Shown: positions 17,350 to 25,221 of the stretch, piece by piece
Position numbering within the stretch: the stretch's first letter is position 1
Layout: each line of letters opens with the position of its first letter
Assembly (NCBI GenBank): GCA_038206235.1
Contig: JBBRBB010000021.1
Span: forward strand, 14,139-78,138
Direction: 5' to 3'
Length of the DNA: 64,000 bases
Source: JBBRBB01 sp038206235
Lineage (GTDB): Bacteria; Bacteroidota; Bacteroidia; Chitinophagales; Chitinophagaceae
Translations under genes and position numbers: made by a program
The notes under the pieces: generated by a model
The model's input: only the letters and a program-made list of their open reading frames with translations
What the model was told of the DNA's origin: nothing
Database searches by the model: none

Positions 17350-17418
17350 TATATTTGTGGTGCAGAGACCTACGGGCCACTGCTCCAAATGGGTAAGCTT
17401 TTCAACTTACCCATTTTT
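17350..17418 (+). ncRNA. Candidate small RNA with terminator
   Basis: In the 428-nt gap between two minus-strand genes, TATATTTG (17350-17357) matches the Bacteroidota -7 consensus. It is followed by a short G+C-richer stretch with a GGTGCAG...CTGCTCC stem (one mismatch) and then a perfect 11-bp hairpin with a T run (17387-17418). A transcript of about 55-60 nt would result. No TTTG lies exactly 19-21 nt upstream of the -7 box, and no RNA family is recognised, so this is a structural prediction only. The rest of the gap shows nothing recognisable. Confidence 0.35.
17387..17418 (+). terminator. Perfect 11-bp hairpin with T tract
   Basis: AAATGGGTAAG (17387-17397), 8-nt loop, CTTACCCATTT (17406-17416), continuing into TT. 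The stem is also symmetrical enough to act on the other strand (A run before it), where it could terminate minus-strand transcription coming from the 17529-18044 gene. Confidence 0.65.
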
Positions 17419-17528
17419 CGTTCCCCTTGAAAATGTGGTATAACTACCTTCATGCCGAAACTCAATTGTCTGCAAATCTTTATGAAGCTTAAATTGTCCC
17501 TTCGCTACCTGGTGCATATATTTGTAAT

Positions 17529-18044
17529 CTAACTTAATTGTGTATTGATAATAACATGATTAGCTTGCTTTGAACCTGCGCCTATACTGTGCCCAAGATT
17601 GTTTTGCTTAAGAGGCTTTGTAGGTTGTTCAACTTCCCAAGGAATGCCGTTAATTCGTAAATCAGGATTTCTGTTTTTAATTGCATCATGAAAAATTACA
17701 TCACGCAGCGGGTCGTTTTCTACCAGTGTTGGCATTATGTCTACCTTCATTTCTTGTTGCGCTTTTTCACAAGCAATATCTTTAATATATTTATAATCGC
17801 TGGTTTTGGTATCAACTAAAAAGTGTCGGCGAACATGACCTTTATCCGTTTCATCAATCAGTTTAAACTGTGCATTGTATGACATTAATTTCATTGCTTT
17901 CAAAAGTACATCCTTCGGTAATCCTATACAGTAGCCACTATATCCTTCGGAAACATTTTCCCTTAGTCGCTTTGCAAATGCCTTAGTAAAATCTTTGTTT
18001 ATAGTGTATGATGTGCTCTTTTCTTTCCATACTTCTTCCGCCAT
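17529..18044 (-). CDS. Putative nuclease-fold protein, phage-head or CdiA-CT-like C-terminal domain
   Basis: 171 residues, no signal peptide. The C-terminal third has NPDLRINGIPWEVEQP followed by a Lys-rich, Gly-rich segment and GAGSKQANHVIINT. This order (PD-x-x-I-x-G-x-x-W/Y-E-V, basic linker, K-Q-A-x-x-V-I-I) is how BECR-type toxin nucleases of CdiA C termini and of MuF-linked phage head proteins end. The N-terminal half (AFAKRLRENVSEGYSGYCIGLP) recalls the region preceding it in Bacteroidota phage MuF proteins, but is short. It could be a stand-alone toxin or a domesticated phage remnant. An IS remnant lies 1.5 kb away. Confidence 0.45.
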   Translation of the reverse strand: MAEEVWKEKSTSYTINKDFTKAFAKRLRENVSEGYSGYCIGLPKDVLLKAMKLMSYNAQFKLIDETDKGHVRRHFLVDTKTSDYKYIKDIACEKAQQEMKVDIMPTLVENDPLRDVIFHDAIKNRNPDLRINGIPWEVEQPTKPLKQNNLGHSIGAGSKQANHVIINTQLS

Positions 18045-18320
18045 TTTTGCAAGGGTTTTGCAATTGCATCAGCACCCATTATCGCTGCAAGCTTCTGATT
18101 TTAAAATTTCGCTCCTATGTAAAGTGAAGCAGCCTTTATAAGTCAGATTTTGTCAAGTACCCATATATCTTCATTAAAAAATTATCAACTGCCATATACT
18201 TATATTAAAGGTTTGGGAGATGCACCAATTAGTAGTAATTTGAGATTGATGAACAAAGAATCAACACATACAAGTTCAAAGGAAATCCTTCGAAGAGTGC
18301 CGGTAGAGAGGCAGTGTTCA

Positions 18321-19541
18321 ATGCAGCACGGGCAAAGTGTAATCGCAGTTTTCAGCACTGGCTTCATCATATATCTTCTGGCATTTTTACTGCCCATTAC
18401 ATCAATAGCACAGGAAGAATTTATTGCTCCCCCTGCTCAGCATATAACTAATATTCCCATCACGATGCTTACAGGTGGAATCATTATTTTACGGGCAACT
18501 TTAGATGACTTTCAAGATTCACTGAACCTTGTGCTCGATACCGGCAGCGGCGGCATTTCTCTTGACTCACTCACCTGCGAAAAACACAATCTTAAAAAGG
18601 AACACAGCAACCGCATTGTGCGGGGCATTGCGGGTATGCGAACTGTAGATTTTACCTATAATCATACTTTGCATTTCCACGGGCTTACCGTTAACAATCT
18701 GGATTTTCATCTTAATGATTACGAAATTCTTACCAGCGCTTATGGTGTAAAGATTGATGGCATCATTGGGTTTAGTTTTTTGCGCCGGTACATTGTAGCT
18801 CTCGATTATGATAAGCTTACGATGGAAGTGTTTACTCCCGGCACTTATAAATATCCCCGCGGTGGTTATGTGCTCAGGCCCCAGTTCAGTACATTGCCTA
18901 TGCAAACAGCTACGTTGAAAGATGAAAATATCGTTAACAGCAAATTTTATTTCGATATTGGCGCAGGCTTATGCTTTCTGCTGAATGAAGACCTGGTAAA
19001 AGACAGTGCTTTGCTCAGAAAAAAAAGAAAGCAATATAAAACACAGGCCGAAGGGTTAGGAGGAAAAAAAGAAATGATGATGTCTGTGGTAAGAGAGGTG
19101 CGGGTGGGGCCCTATAAATTCAGAAATGTGCCGGTGCATATTTTCAATGATGAGTTCAATGTAACTGCATACCCTGTTCTCGGCGGATTAATGGGAAATG
19201 ATATTCTGCGAAGATTTAATATTATCCTTAATTATCCCGAGCAGCAAATTTATATTAAGCCAAACAAGCATTATACTGATTCTTTTGACTATTCTTATAC
19301 AGGGCTGGGTATATATCTGATAAATGGGGCTATAACGGTTACTGACATAGTTGAAAATTCTCCTGCTCAAGCTGCCGGTCTGCAGATTGGAGATGTTGTT
19401 ATAGGAATTGAAACTAATTTTTCAAACAACATACAAGCATATAAAGCCCTTATACAAAATCCTAAGACAAAAGTGAAAATATTAATAACAAGAAATGGGC
19501 AGCCCTTAATACTTTTTCTTAAGGTGAAAAGTATTTTGTGA
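18321..19541 (+). CDS. Retropepsin-like aspartyl protease with PDZ domain, exported
   Basis: About 406 residues from the start at 18321, chosen because it puts a signal peptide (FIIYLLAFLLPITSIAQ) near the N terminus. The frame is open to 18150, but the extra 57 residues look non-coding. The first catalytic motif is VLDTGSGG. The second repeat carries FDIGAG (D-I-G instead of D-T/S-G). A PDZ domain follows (IVENSPAQAAGLQIGDVVIGI). The architecture matches Bacteroidota proteins of the aspartyl protease/PDZ family thought to act in the periplasm. Whether the I-for-T change in the second motif reduces activity is unknown. Confidence 0.82.
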   Translation: MQHGQSVIAVFSTGFIIYLLAFLLPITSIAQEEFIAPPAQHITNIPITMLTGGIIILRATLDDFQDSLNLVLDTGSGGISLDSLTCEKHNLKKEHSNRIVRGIAGMRTVDFTYNHTLHFHGLTVNNLDFHLNDYEILTSAYGVKIDGIIGFSFLRRYIVALDYDKLTMEVFTPGTYKYPRGGYVLRPQFSTLPMQTATLKDENIVNSKFYFDIGAGLCFLLNEDLVKDSALLRKKRKQYKTQAEGLGGKKEMMMSVVREVRVGPYKFRNVPVHIFNDEFNVTAYPVLGGLMGNDILRRFNIILNYPEQQIYIKPNKHYTDSFDYSYTGLGIYLINGAITVTDIVENSPAQAAGLQIGDVVIGIETNFSNNIQAYKALIQNPKTKVKILITRNGQPLILFLKVKSIL

Positions 19542-19840
19542 TATTTGAACAGATCAACGCTCAGATAGAGAACAAAGGGTTGATTGTAAAAACAGGAGCG
19601 ATTGCAGATGCAACTGTTCCGGACAATCTGCGCAAACCCAAAGGCAAAACCACTTATGGAGTAGCCGAGGACCGTAAAGAGAAACAGCGCAGCCAGGAAG
19701 ATATAAAAGAAGACACGAAGCAAATCCAGCTTACCAAGATTACACAGCCAGGCGTGAACAGGGAAGCAACGTGGTTAAAGAAAGCAGGAAACTGCACTAT
19801 GGGATGGGTATAAAAAACATTTGTGCACCGATGATGCTGA
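19538..19840 (+). pseudogene. IS5-type transposase fragment
   Basis: The stretch FEQINAQIENKGLIVKTGAI, then RKPKGKTTYGVAEDRKE and QPGVNREATWLKKAG corresponds to the central DDE region of IS5-family transposases. The N-terminal DUF772 part and the C-terminal Glu region are absent. After KKAG the frame breaks near 19790 (the text LHYG...YKKHLCTDD continues in another frame). It begins within a few bases of the protease stop. No terminal inverted repeats were found, so this is an internal remnant. Confidence 0.7.
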
Positions 19841-19962
19841 AGGTACAGGTGGTTCGAAAAGATTTTACTGTTGAAAAAATGAAAAAGCGATTACAGCAAG
19901 CAGTGAAATATGAAGACAAAATATTTGTGGCTGAATAAGCGCTGCATTTTCAAAAGAAATTT

Positions 19963-21000
19963 TTATGCGCTAAACAAATCCTGCTGGTCATTTTCCTTCC
20001 ACGGCTTCTTTCCTAAATGCTGATATGCTTTATGCGTTACTTCTCTTCCGCGTGGTGTGCGCTGCAGAAAACCCTCCTGTATTAAGAACGGCTCATATAC
20101 TTCTTCCAGTGTGCCCGCTTCTTCACTCACTGCGGTTGCAATAGTAGTAATGCCCACAGGTCCTCCTTTAAATTTTTCAATGATGACGGATAAAATGCGG
20201 TTATCCATTTCATCCAAACCATATTCATCTACATTCAATGCTCTTAAAGCATGTTGGGTAATGCCAATATCAATTACACCATCATTTAATACCTGTGCAA
20301 AATCCCTTACTCTTCTTAATAAGCCATTTGCAATGCGTGGTGTGCCGCGGCTGCGCCTGGCAATTTCAAATGAAGCATCGCTTGAAATAAACACGTTTAA
20401 TATAGCAGCACTACGCTCAATTATTTTTTTAAGAATATCTGCCGTATAATATTCTAACCTTGATTTTATTCCAAAGCGTGAAAGCAATGGGGCGGTAAGT
20501 AAACCGCTTCGCGTAGTTGCTCCAATTAAAGTAAACCTGTTTAAATTTAGTTGTATGCTTCTTGCATTTGGTCCGGTATCAATCATAATATCAATTCGAA
20601 AATCTTCCATCGCGGAATACAAATATTCTTCTACCACAGTGCTTAAGCGATGTATCTCATCAATAAACAACACATCATTTGTTTGCAGATTCGTAAGCAG
20701 CCCTGCAAGGTCTCCGGGCTTTTCAATAACAGGCCCCGAAGTCTCTCTTATGTTTACACCCAGCTCATTTGATACAATTCTCGATAGCGTTGTTTTACCC
20801 AAGCCTGATGGGCCATGAAATAAAATATGATCCAATGCTTCCCCCCGCATCTTTGCGGCTTTGATGAAGATGATAAGATTGTCTATGATTTGCTGCTGAC
20901 CTGCGAACTCAACAATTTCCCGCGGACGAATGCTATTCTCATATTCTCTCTCTTCTATACTTAATTCTAATTTCTCAGTATGTAAGTTTGGATTACTCAT
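19963..21000 (-). CDS. ruvB: Holliday junction branch migration ATPase RuvB
   Basis: 345 residues from MSNPNLHTEKL at 21000; 17 more codons are open upstream, but the conserved N terminus begins here. The AAA+ core has Walker A GPSGLGKTT (residues 63-71), Walker B FIDEIHRL, sensor I GATTRSGLLTAPLLSRFG and the winged-helix C terminus GGPVGITTIATAVSEEAGTL...QRTPRGR. It drives branch migration of Holliday junctions with RuvA. It is divergently arranged from marR with about 120 nt between. Confidence 0.97.
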   Translation of the reverse strand: MSNPNLHTEKLELSIEEREYENSIRPREIVEFAGQQQIIDNLIIFIKAAKMRGEALDHILFHGPSGLGKTTLSRIVSNELGVNIRETSGPVIEKPGDLAGLLTNLQTNDVLFIDEIHRLSTVVEEYLYSAMEDFRIDIMIDTGPNARSIQLNLNRFTLIGATTRSGLLTAPLLSRFGIKSRLEYYTADILKKIIERSAAILNVFISSDASFEIARRSRGTPRIANGLLRRVRDFAQVLNDGVIDIGITQHALRALNVDEYGLDEMDNRILSVIIEKFKGGPVGITTIATAVSEEAGTLEEVYEPFLIQEGFLQRTPRGREVTHKAYQHLGKKPWKENDQQDLFSA

Positions 21001-21080
21001 ATTATATCCTGCACTATTTTTTTCAAAGTTATTGTTCTTATGGCTGAACACAAACTCTAAAAATTAGTTAGAAAAAAAAT

Positions 21081-21096
21081 ATTTGTATATACAAAT
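21081..21096. promoter_or_regulatory. MarR operator, site 1 (upstream of marR)
   Basis: A 16-bp perfect palindrome, ATTTGTATATACAAAT, 25 nt before the marR ATG. Its TTTG (21082-21085) can serve as the -33 element, with TTTCTTTG (21104-21111) as an imperfect -7 box. A bound repressor would block the promoter. The 12-bp core TTGTATATACAA recurs exactly at 21567-21578. Confidence 0.7.
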
Positions 21097-21120
21097 AAAA
21101 CCCTTTCTTTGCTGCTGCAA

Positions 21121-21549
21121 ATGAAAACTTCTGAAAGCAAATATTGCAGTTGTATTTATTTTTCTGCAAATGCGCTGGCAAGAAAAATAGAGAAGCTTGC
21201 TATAGAAAGCTGGAAAAAGGCCAATCTTTCTCCAAGCCATGCTTATTTATTGATGTTGGTAATTGAAGATGCAGGCATACAACCCGGGGCATTGGCAAGC
21301 CAAATGCAGCTAACGCCTAGCACCATTACACGTTTGATAGAAAAAATGGAAAAGAAAAAATTAGTTGTACGTATTATGGAAGGAAAAGTTACCAATGTTT
21401 ATCCCACTCCGAAAGCAAAGGTAATGTTGCCCATATTAAAAGAATGCGTGAATCATTTTTTCGAAGCATACTCTAAAATCGTAGGCAAGGATGAAAGCTT
21501 GCACCTGGTTCAAAATATGAACAAGCTTGCCGATAAATTAACACTATAA
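21121..21549 (+). CDS. MarR family transcriptional regulator
   Basis: 142 residues from the ATG at 21121 (an upstream TTG codon would add four). Winged-helix core: PGALASQMQLTPSTITRLIEKMEKKKLV (recognition helix TPSTITRLIEKME), then a wing with VRIMEGKVTNVYPT and C-terminal dimerisation helix. The N terminus has paired Cys (YCSCIYF), a possible oxidant or electrophile sensor as in some MarR/OhrR-like proteins (inference). It is flanked by two copies of the same palindrome, consistent with autoregulation and control of the next gene. Confidence 0.9.
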   Translation: MKTSESKYCSCIYFSANALARKIEKLAIESWKKANLSPSHAYLLMLVIEDAGIQPGALASQMQLTPSTITRLIEKMEKKKLVVRIMEGKVTNVYPTPKAKVMLPILKECVNHFFEAYSKIVGKDESLHLVQNMNKLADKLTL

Positions 21550-21566
21550 TTTTTTATAGAAATTGT

Positions 21567-21578
21567 TTGTATATACAA
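21567..21578. promoter_or_regulatory. MarR operator, site 2 (upstream of the NmrA-like gene)
   Basis: TTGTATATACAA, identical to the core of site 1, 53 nt before the ATG at 21632. TTTG (21566-21569) lies across its left edge and a TAAAACTTG-like -7 region follows, as at site 1. Confidence 0.68.
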
Positions 21579-21631
21579 TCATATAAATAAAACTTGAGTT
21601 TTAAATTATACACATCTAAAAATTAAAAACA

Positions 21632-22516
21632 ATGAAATACATAATCACAGGCTCGCTGGGCCATATCAGCAAACCATTAGCAGAAGCTTTAATAAAAGCA
21701 GGACATGATGTAACTGTTATTACATCTAAACAGGAAAACGCAGCATCCATTGAAGCTCTCGGTGCAAAAGCAGCGGTAGGTTCCGTAGAAGATATTGATT
21801 TTTTATCAAAAGCATTTGCGGGTGCTGATGCAGTATATACGATGGTGCCTCCAAAATGGAACACAACAGATTGGAAGGGCTGGATTGAACAAATTGGAAA
21901 AAATCTCACAGCCGCCATTAAAGCTGCCGGAATAAAATATGTTGTAAACCTGAGCAGTGTGGGTGCCCACATGCCTGATGGCGCCGGCCCTGTGAGTGGT
22001 TTACACCGGGTAGAAAATGCATTGAACTCGCTCACAGATGTAAACATTAAACATTTGCGTCCCGCTTCTTTTTATTATAACCTGCTTGCTAACATCGGCA
22101 TGATAAAGAATGCCGGCATCATTGGTGGAAATTTCGGCGATACTGCATTTGCGCTGGTGCATCCCGCAGATATTGCTGAAGCAGCCGCTGAAGAATTATT
22201 GAATTTGAATTTTACAGGCCATACAATACGCTACATTGCCGGTGACGAAAAAACGGGTGCAGAGATTGCAAAAACACTGGGCGATGCAATCAGCAAGCCA
22301 GAGTTGCCATGGATTATATTTTCTGATGAACAAAATTTACAGGGCGCAATGCAGGCGGGTCTTCCCGAAGAAATAGCAAAGAATTATACAGAGATGGGAA
22401 AAGCAATACGTACCGGAGAAATGAGCAAAGACTATTTTAATAACAGGCCATCATTAAGCAGAATAAAGCTGGATGATTTTGCAAAAGAATTTGCCGCAGC
22501 TTTTAATGCATCCTGA
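21632..22516 (+). CDS. NmrA-like NAD(P)-binding oxidoreductase/sensor
   Basis: 294 residues with an atypical SDR Rossmann start (ITGSLGHISKPLAEAL, the glycine-rich loop) followed by EALGAKAAVGSVEDIDFL, the second-strand/NADP region of NmrA/QOR2-like proteins. The later VVNLSSVGAHMPDG...HRVENAL has no full Y-x3-K catalytic pair, usual for this subfamily. It probably reduces a quinone or aldehyde, or senses the NADP(H) ratio. Placed downstream of a MarR-type operator, it is the likely main target of that regulator. Confidence 0.85.
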   Translation: MKYIITGSLGHISKPLAEALIKAGHDVTVITSKQENAASIEALGAKAAVGSVEDIDFLSKAFAGADAVYTMVPPKWNTTDWKGWIEQIGKNLTAAIKAAGIKYVVNLSSVGAHMPDGAGPVSGLHRVENALNSLTDVNIKHLRPASFYYNLLANIGMIKNAGIIGGNFGDTAFALVHPADIAEAAAEELLNLNFTGHTIRYIAGDEKTGAEIAKTLGDAISKPELPWIIFSDEQNLQGAMQAGLPEEIAKNYTEMGKAIRTGEMSKDYFNNRPSLSRIKLDDFAKEFAAAFNAS

Positions 22517-22593
22517 TTTGCATTAAGCAAAACGTGGTTTTATAGTATAATAATTACCGGAACATTTTATTCAACAATAAAATAAAAATGATT

Positions 22594-23241
22594 ATGAAAG
22601 TTGGAATCATTGGCTCCGCCGTAGTAGGACAAGTATTAGCCAAAGCATTTAAAACCGAAGGTTATGATACCATCCTTGGTACACGTAACGTTGAAAAAGA
22701 AGAAGTGGTAAAATTTAAAAATGAAAATGCCGGCATACAAATAGGCACGTTTAAAGAAACTGCTTCCTTTGGTGAATTGATTGTGCTTGCAACCGGCGGC
22801 AGAGTAACAGAGAATGCCCTCAACCTTGCAGGCATTGAAAATTTTAATAACAAGATAGTGATTGATGCAACAAACCCTATTGCAGCAGCGCCGCCTGAAA
22901 ATGGAGTATTGAAATTTTTTACTGATTTGAATGAATCGCTGATGGAAAGAATTCAAAAGCTGATTCCGCAAGCCAAAGTAGTAAAGGCTTTCAATAGTGT
23001 TGGCAATGCCTTGATGTATAAACCAATCTTACCCGGCGGTAAACCAACTATGTTCATCGCAGGCAATGATGATGCAGCTAAGAAAACAGTAACAGATATT
23101 CTCACTGCATTTGGATGGGAAACAGAAGACATGGGAAAAGCGGAAGCAGCAAGAGCCATAGAACCCCTATGTATTCTTTGGTGCATACCGGGATTTATAA
23201 GAAACCAGTGGATGCATGCCTTTAAATTATTGAAGGCTTAA
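22594..23241 (+). CDS. NADPH-dependent F420 reductase-like dinucleotide-binding protein
   Basis: 215 residues from MKVGIIGSAVVGQVLAKAF at 22594; two codons upstream also offer an ATG. The N-terminal GxGxxG-type loop (GSAVVGQ), ILGTRNVEKEE and the DATNPIAAAPPENG and KAFNSVGNALM blocks match the Npd/F420-reductase-like family in Bacteroidota. These are NADP-binding reductases of uncertain substrate, and F420 itself is not expected here. It follows the NmrA-like gene by about 75 nt and may share the MarR-controlled transcript. Confidence 0.82.
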   Translation: MKVGIIGSAVVGQVLAKAFKTEGYDTILGTRNVEKEEVVKFKNENAGIQIGTFKETASFGELIVLATGGRVTENALNLAGIENFNNKIVIDATNPIAAAPPENGVLKFFTDLNESLMERIQKLIPQAKVVKAFNSVGNALMYKPILPGGKPTMFIAGNDDAAKKTVTDILTAFGWETEDMGKAEAARAIEPLCILWCIPGFIRNQWMHAFKLLKA

Positions 23242-23250
23242 TATCTACTT

Positions 23251-23290
23251 GGTCTGACCGTCCCGGGTCTGACCATTCCGGGGTCTGACC
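23251..23290. repeat. Three GGTCTGACC palindromic units
   Basis: GGTCTGACC (GGTC-T-GACC) occurs at 23251-23259, 23266-23274 and 23282-23290, spaced 15 and 16 nt apart, with CCCGG or CCGGG between. This looks like a repetitive extragenic palindrome cluster. No REP-type (Y1) transposase gene is in the window. Through folding it may also end transcription of the preceding gene. Confidence 0.7.
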
Positions 23291-23373
23291 AAGATACATC
23301 AATCTTAATTCCTTTGTCATATTTATCAGAGGCATGAGATAAGTTTGTTCTCTGCTTATCTTATTTTTATATC

Positions 23374-23658
23374 ATGAACCTACAGCAATTCAAAGAAAGT
23401 CTTTCTGCAAACGCACCGCCTGCAAACATTTCAGAATATCTTAAAGCTTTGTGGTATGATGCAAAAGAAGACTGGAATAAATCTCATGAAATAATACAAG
23501 ACATAGATGATAAAACTGCGGCATGGATACACGCATACCTTCACCGCAAAGAAGGAGATATCTTGAATGCAGATTATTGGTATAGAAGAGCAGACAAAGC
23601 AAGACCTGAAAAATCTTTAGAAAAAGAATGGGAAGAAATAGTTGCTCAGTTATTGTAA
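23374..23658 (+). CDS. Conserved small hypothetical protein
   Basis: 94 residues, helical, no signal or membrane segment. The block LKALWYDAKEDWNKSHEIIQ and the C-terminal AWIHAYLHRKEGD...ADYWYRRA look like a single helix-turn-helix repeat of the TPR/Sel1 type and are familiar from short uncharacterised proteins of environmental bacteria. No function can be assigned. It converges on porT with 16 nt between the stops. Confidence 0.65.
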   Translation: MNLQQFKESLSANAPPANISEYLKALWYDAKEDWNKSHEIIQDIDDKTAAWIHAYLHRKEGDILNADYWYRRADKARPEKSLEKEWEEIVAQLL

Positions 23659-23674
23659 TAAAGAATTTATAAAC

Positions 23675-24403
23675 TTACTCCTCAATATTAAAAGAAAAAA
23701 TCACCATTCTCGATTGCAGCTTATCTATCACATTGGAGAATTTTAAATCAGGGTCGCGGCTATGAATGTTGCTTAGCCCGTTGCTCAATTTTATTTCAGG
23801 AGAAAGAGTAACAAAGGGAAGATAAAAGGTGAAGCCTATTCCGGCTTCATATCCATAATCGTTTTTTTTAAGTTTTATAAGGTCTTCGGCATTGCGGGCA
23901 TTAGAATTACTGGCAAGATCAATATCATATTTTAATCCAGCCAGCATATATACCTGGAAATTGCGAATACGGTCACTATTAAATTTTATCTGAAAAGGAA
24001 AGCTCATAATGGTTGAAGGCAATGTTTTTTTAGTAATAGAATCTTCCTGAAGTCCAGGATTTGGATATTGAAGCCCGTAAGTAAAATATCTTGCGCCGCC
24101 AACAATAAGTTCCGGTGAGGCCCGCAATTGAAATCTTTTGCTTAAGCGAAGCGTTGCAAGCAAACCTAAAGAAATACCTCCGCTGGCGCCTGGCTCTACC
24201 CAAAGAACACTATCGTACTGCAGAAACCTGGGATGCTTCGTGGGGTGCAGGTTCATATTACTATATCCGAAAGTTAACCCGAAGTAATAGGGCAGATTTT
24301 CATGATTAGGTCTGTACTCTTCTTTTTGTTGTGCCTGCAGATGTAAACCTGCGATAATAAAGATGGTAACTAATATTATTTGCTTCCACAGTAAATACAA
24401 CAT
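23675..24403 (-). CDS. porT: PorT-like outer membrane protein of the gliding/T9SS machinery
   Basis: 242 residues with a signal peptide (WKQIILVTIFIIAGLHLQAQ). An outer-membrane beta-barrel domain follows: YYFGLTFGYSNMNL at the start, GGISLGLLATLRLSKRFQLR, GLKYDIDL, YEAGIGFTFYLPF and a terminal VIFSFNIEE. PorT is required for type IX secretion in gliding and periodontal Bacteroidota. A place directly downstream of menG/ubiE is typical for porT in this phylum. Its start overlaps the end of menG by 28 nt, indicating translational coupling. Confidence 0.82.
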   Translation of the reverse strand: MLYLLWKQIILVTIFIIAGLHLQAQQKEEYRPNHENLPYYFGLTFGYSNMNLHPTKHPRFLQYDSVLWVEPGASGGISLGLLATLRLSKRFQLRASPELIVGGARYFTYGLQYPNPGLQEDSITKKTLPSTIMSFPFQIKFNSDRIRNFQVYMLAGLKYDIDLASNSNARNAEDLIKLKKNDYGYEAGIGFTFYLPFVTLSPEIKLSNGLSNIHSRDPDLKFSNVIDKLQSRMVIFSFNIEE

Positions 24404-25119
24404 ATTCCTAAGCTAAGGGTTTTATAATATGTTTCTCTATACCCGGTCTTTTGCATAATAGCGGTGAGTTGTTCTCTTTCGGGAAAAGCCCTTATGGAAT
24501 TATTCAGGTATTTATAAGCATTCTTATTTTTTGCAAGAAATTTTCCAAAACCCGGAGCTATAATTTTCATATATAAATTGTACAGTATTTTAAATCCTCG
24601 CTCTTTTGGTTTTGAAAATTCAAGAATAACTAATTTGCCGCCGGGCTTCAGCACTCTCAGCATTTCTGCCATCCCTTTTTCAAGGTTTTGAAAATTACGC
24701 ACTCCAAAAGCTACGGTTATTGCATCAAACGTACCGGAAGCATAGTTTATTGTTTCTGCATCGCCGGTATAGAGCCCGATGTTTTTTTGCAACCCTTTCT
24801 TTTCAATCTTTTTTCGCCCGATTGCAAGCATTCCCTCAGATATATCAATCCCAATAATTTTTTCAGGCTTTATTAATTTATAGGTTAGTATGGCTGCATC
24901 AGCAGTTCCCGTAGCAACATCCAAAACCATTTTGGGGCTTAGCTCTTTTAATTGCAGGATGGCTTTTTTACGCCATCTCCTGTCTATGCCTGCGCTTAAA
25001 AAATTATTCAGAAAATCGTAGCGAAAGGCAATGCTATCAAACATTCCCGCAACCTGTTGTTTTTTATCGAGGTTGCTGTTCTCATCTGGCAGCACATCAT
25101 CATGAGCATATTTTGCCAT
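24376..25119 (-). CDS. ubiE: Demethylmenaquinone methyltransferase
   Basis: 247 residues from MAKYAHDDVLPD at 25119; eight upstream codons are open but not conserved. Class I methyltransferase: the conserved entry motif MFDSIAFRYDFLNNFLSAGIDRRWRK, AdoMet loop LDVATGTADAA, DISEGML, and AVTVAFGVRNFQNLEKGMAEMLRVLKPGG. It carries out the last methylation of menaquinone synthesis; in Bacteroidota the quinone is menaquinone, so MenG is an equally good name. Confidence 0.93.
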   Translation of the reverse strand: MAKYAHDDVLPDENSNLDKKQQVAGMFDSIAFRYDFLNNFLSAGIDRRWRKKAILQLKELSPKMVLDVATGTADAAILTYKLIKPEKIIGIDISEGMLAIGRKKIEKKGLQKNIGLYTGDAETINYASGTFDAITVAFGVRNFQNLEKGMAEMLRVLKPGGKLVILEFSKPKERGFKILYNLYMKIIAPGFGKFLAKNKNAYKYLNNSIRAFPEREQLTAIMQKTGYRETYYKTLSLGICCIYCGSK

Positions 25120-25175
25120 AGAGCGAAGATACAAGAGTTGCACGCCATTTTTCGACAGCGTTTTAATTCGTACAA

Positions 25176-25204
25176 GTCCAATATTTTACTTATTTTTATT
25201 GGAC
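25176..25204. promoter_or_regulatory. Inverted repeat upstream of the PIN toxin-antitoxin genes
   Basis: GTCCAATA (25176-25183), 13-nt spacer, TATTGGAC (25197-25204), ending 17 nt before the antitoxin ATG. The place and symmetry fit a binding site for the antitoxin or toxin-antitoxin complex. It could equally be a hairpin; there is no T tract. Confidence 0.5.
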
Positions 25205-25221
25205 AAAAAAGCAAAGATTTT

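Noticed and set aside
17341..17420. tRNA, tmRNA or SRP RNA in the gap before the nuclease-like gene
   Set aside because: No cloverleaf, no T-arm GTTCRA sequence, no SRP helix 8 motif. Only a short hairpin RNA is conceivable.
18150..18320. N-terminal extension of the aspartyl protease
   Set aside because: The 57 extra residues would place the signal peptide internally and show no conserved pattern, so the start at 18321 is preferred.
19842..19938. Small reading frame VRKDFTVEKMKKRLQQAVKY after the IS5 fragment
   Set aside because: About 30 codons, overlapping the broken transposase, with no recognisable family. Could be a fragment of a deleted gene, but not supportable.
19538..21000. Complete insertion sequence around the IS5 fragment
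   Set aside because: No terminal inverted repeats or target duplication were found, and ruvB starts right after. Only an internal transposase fragment remains.
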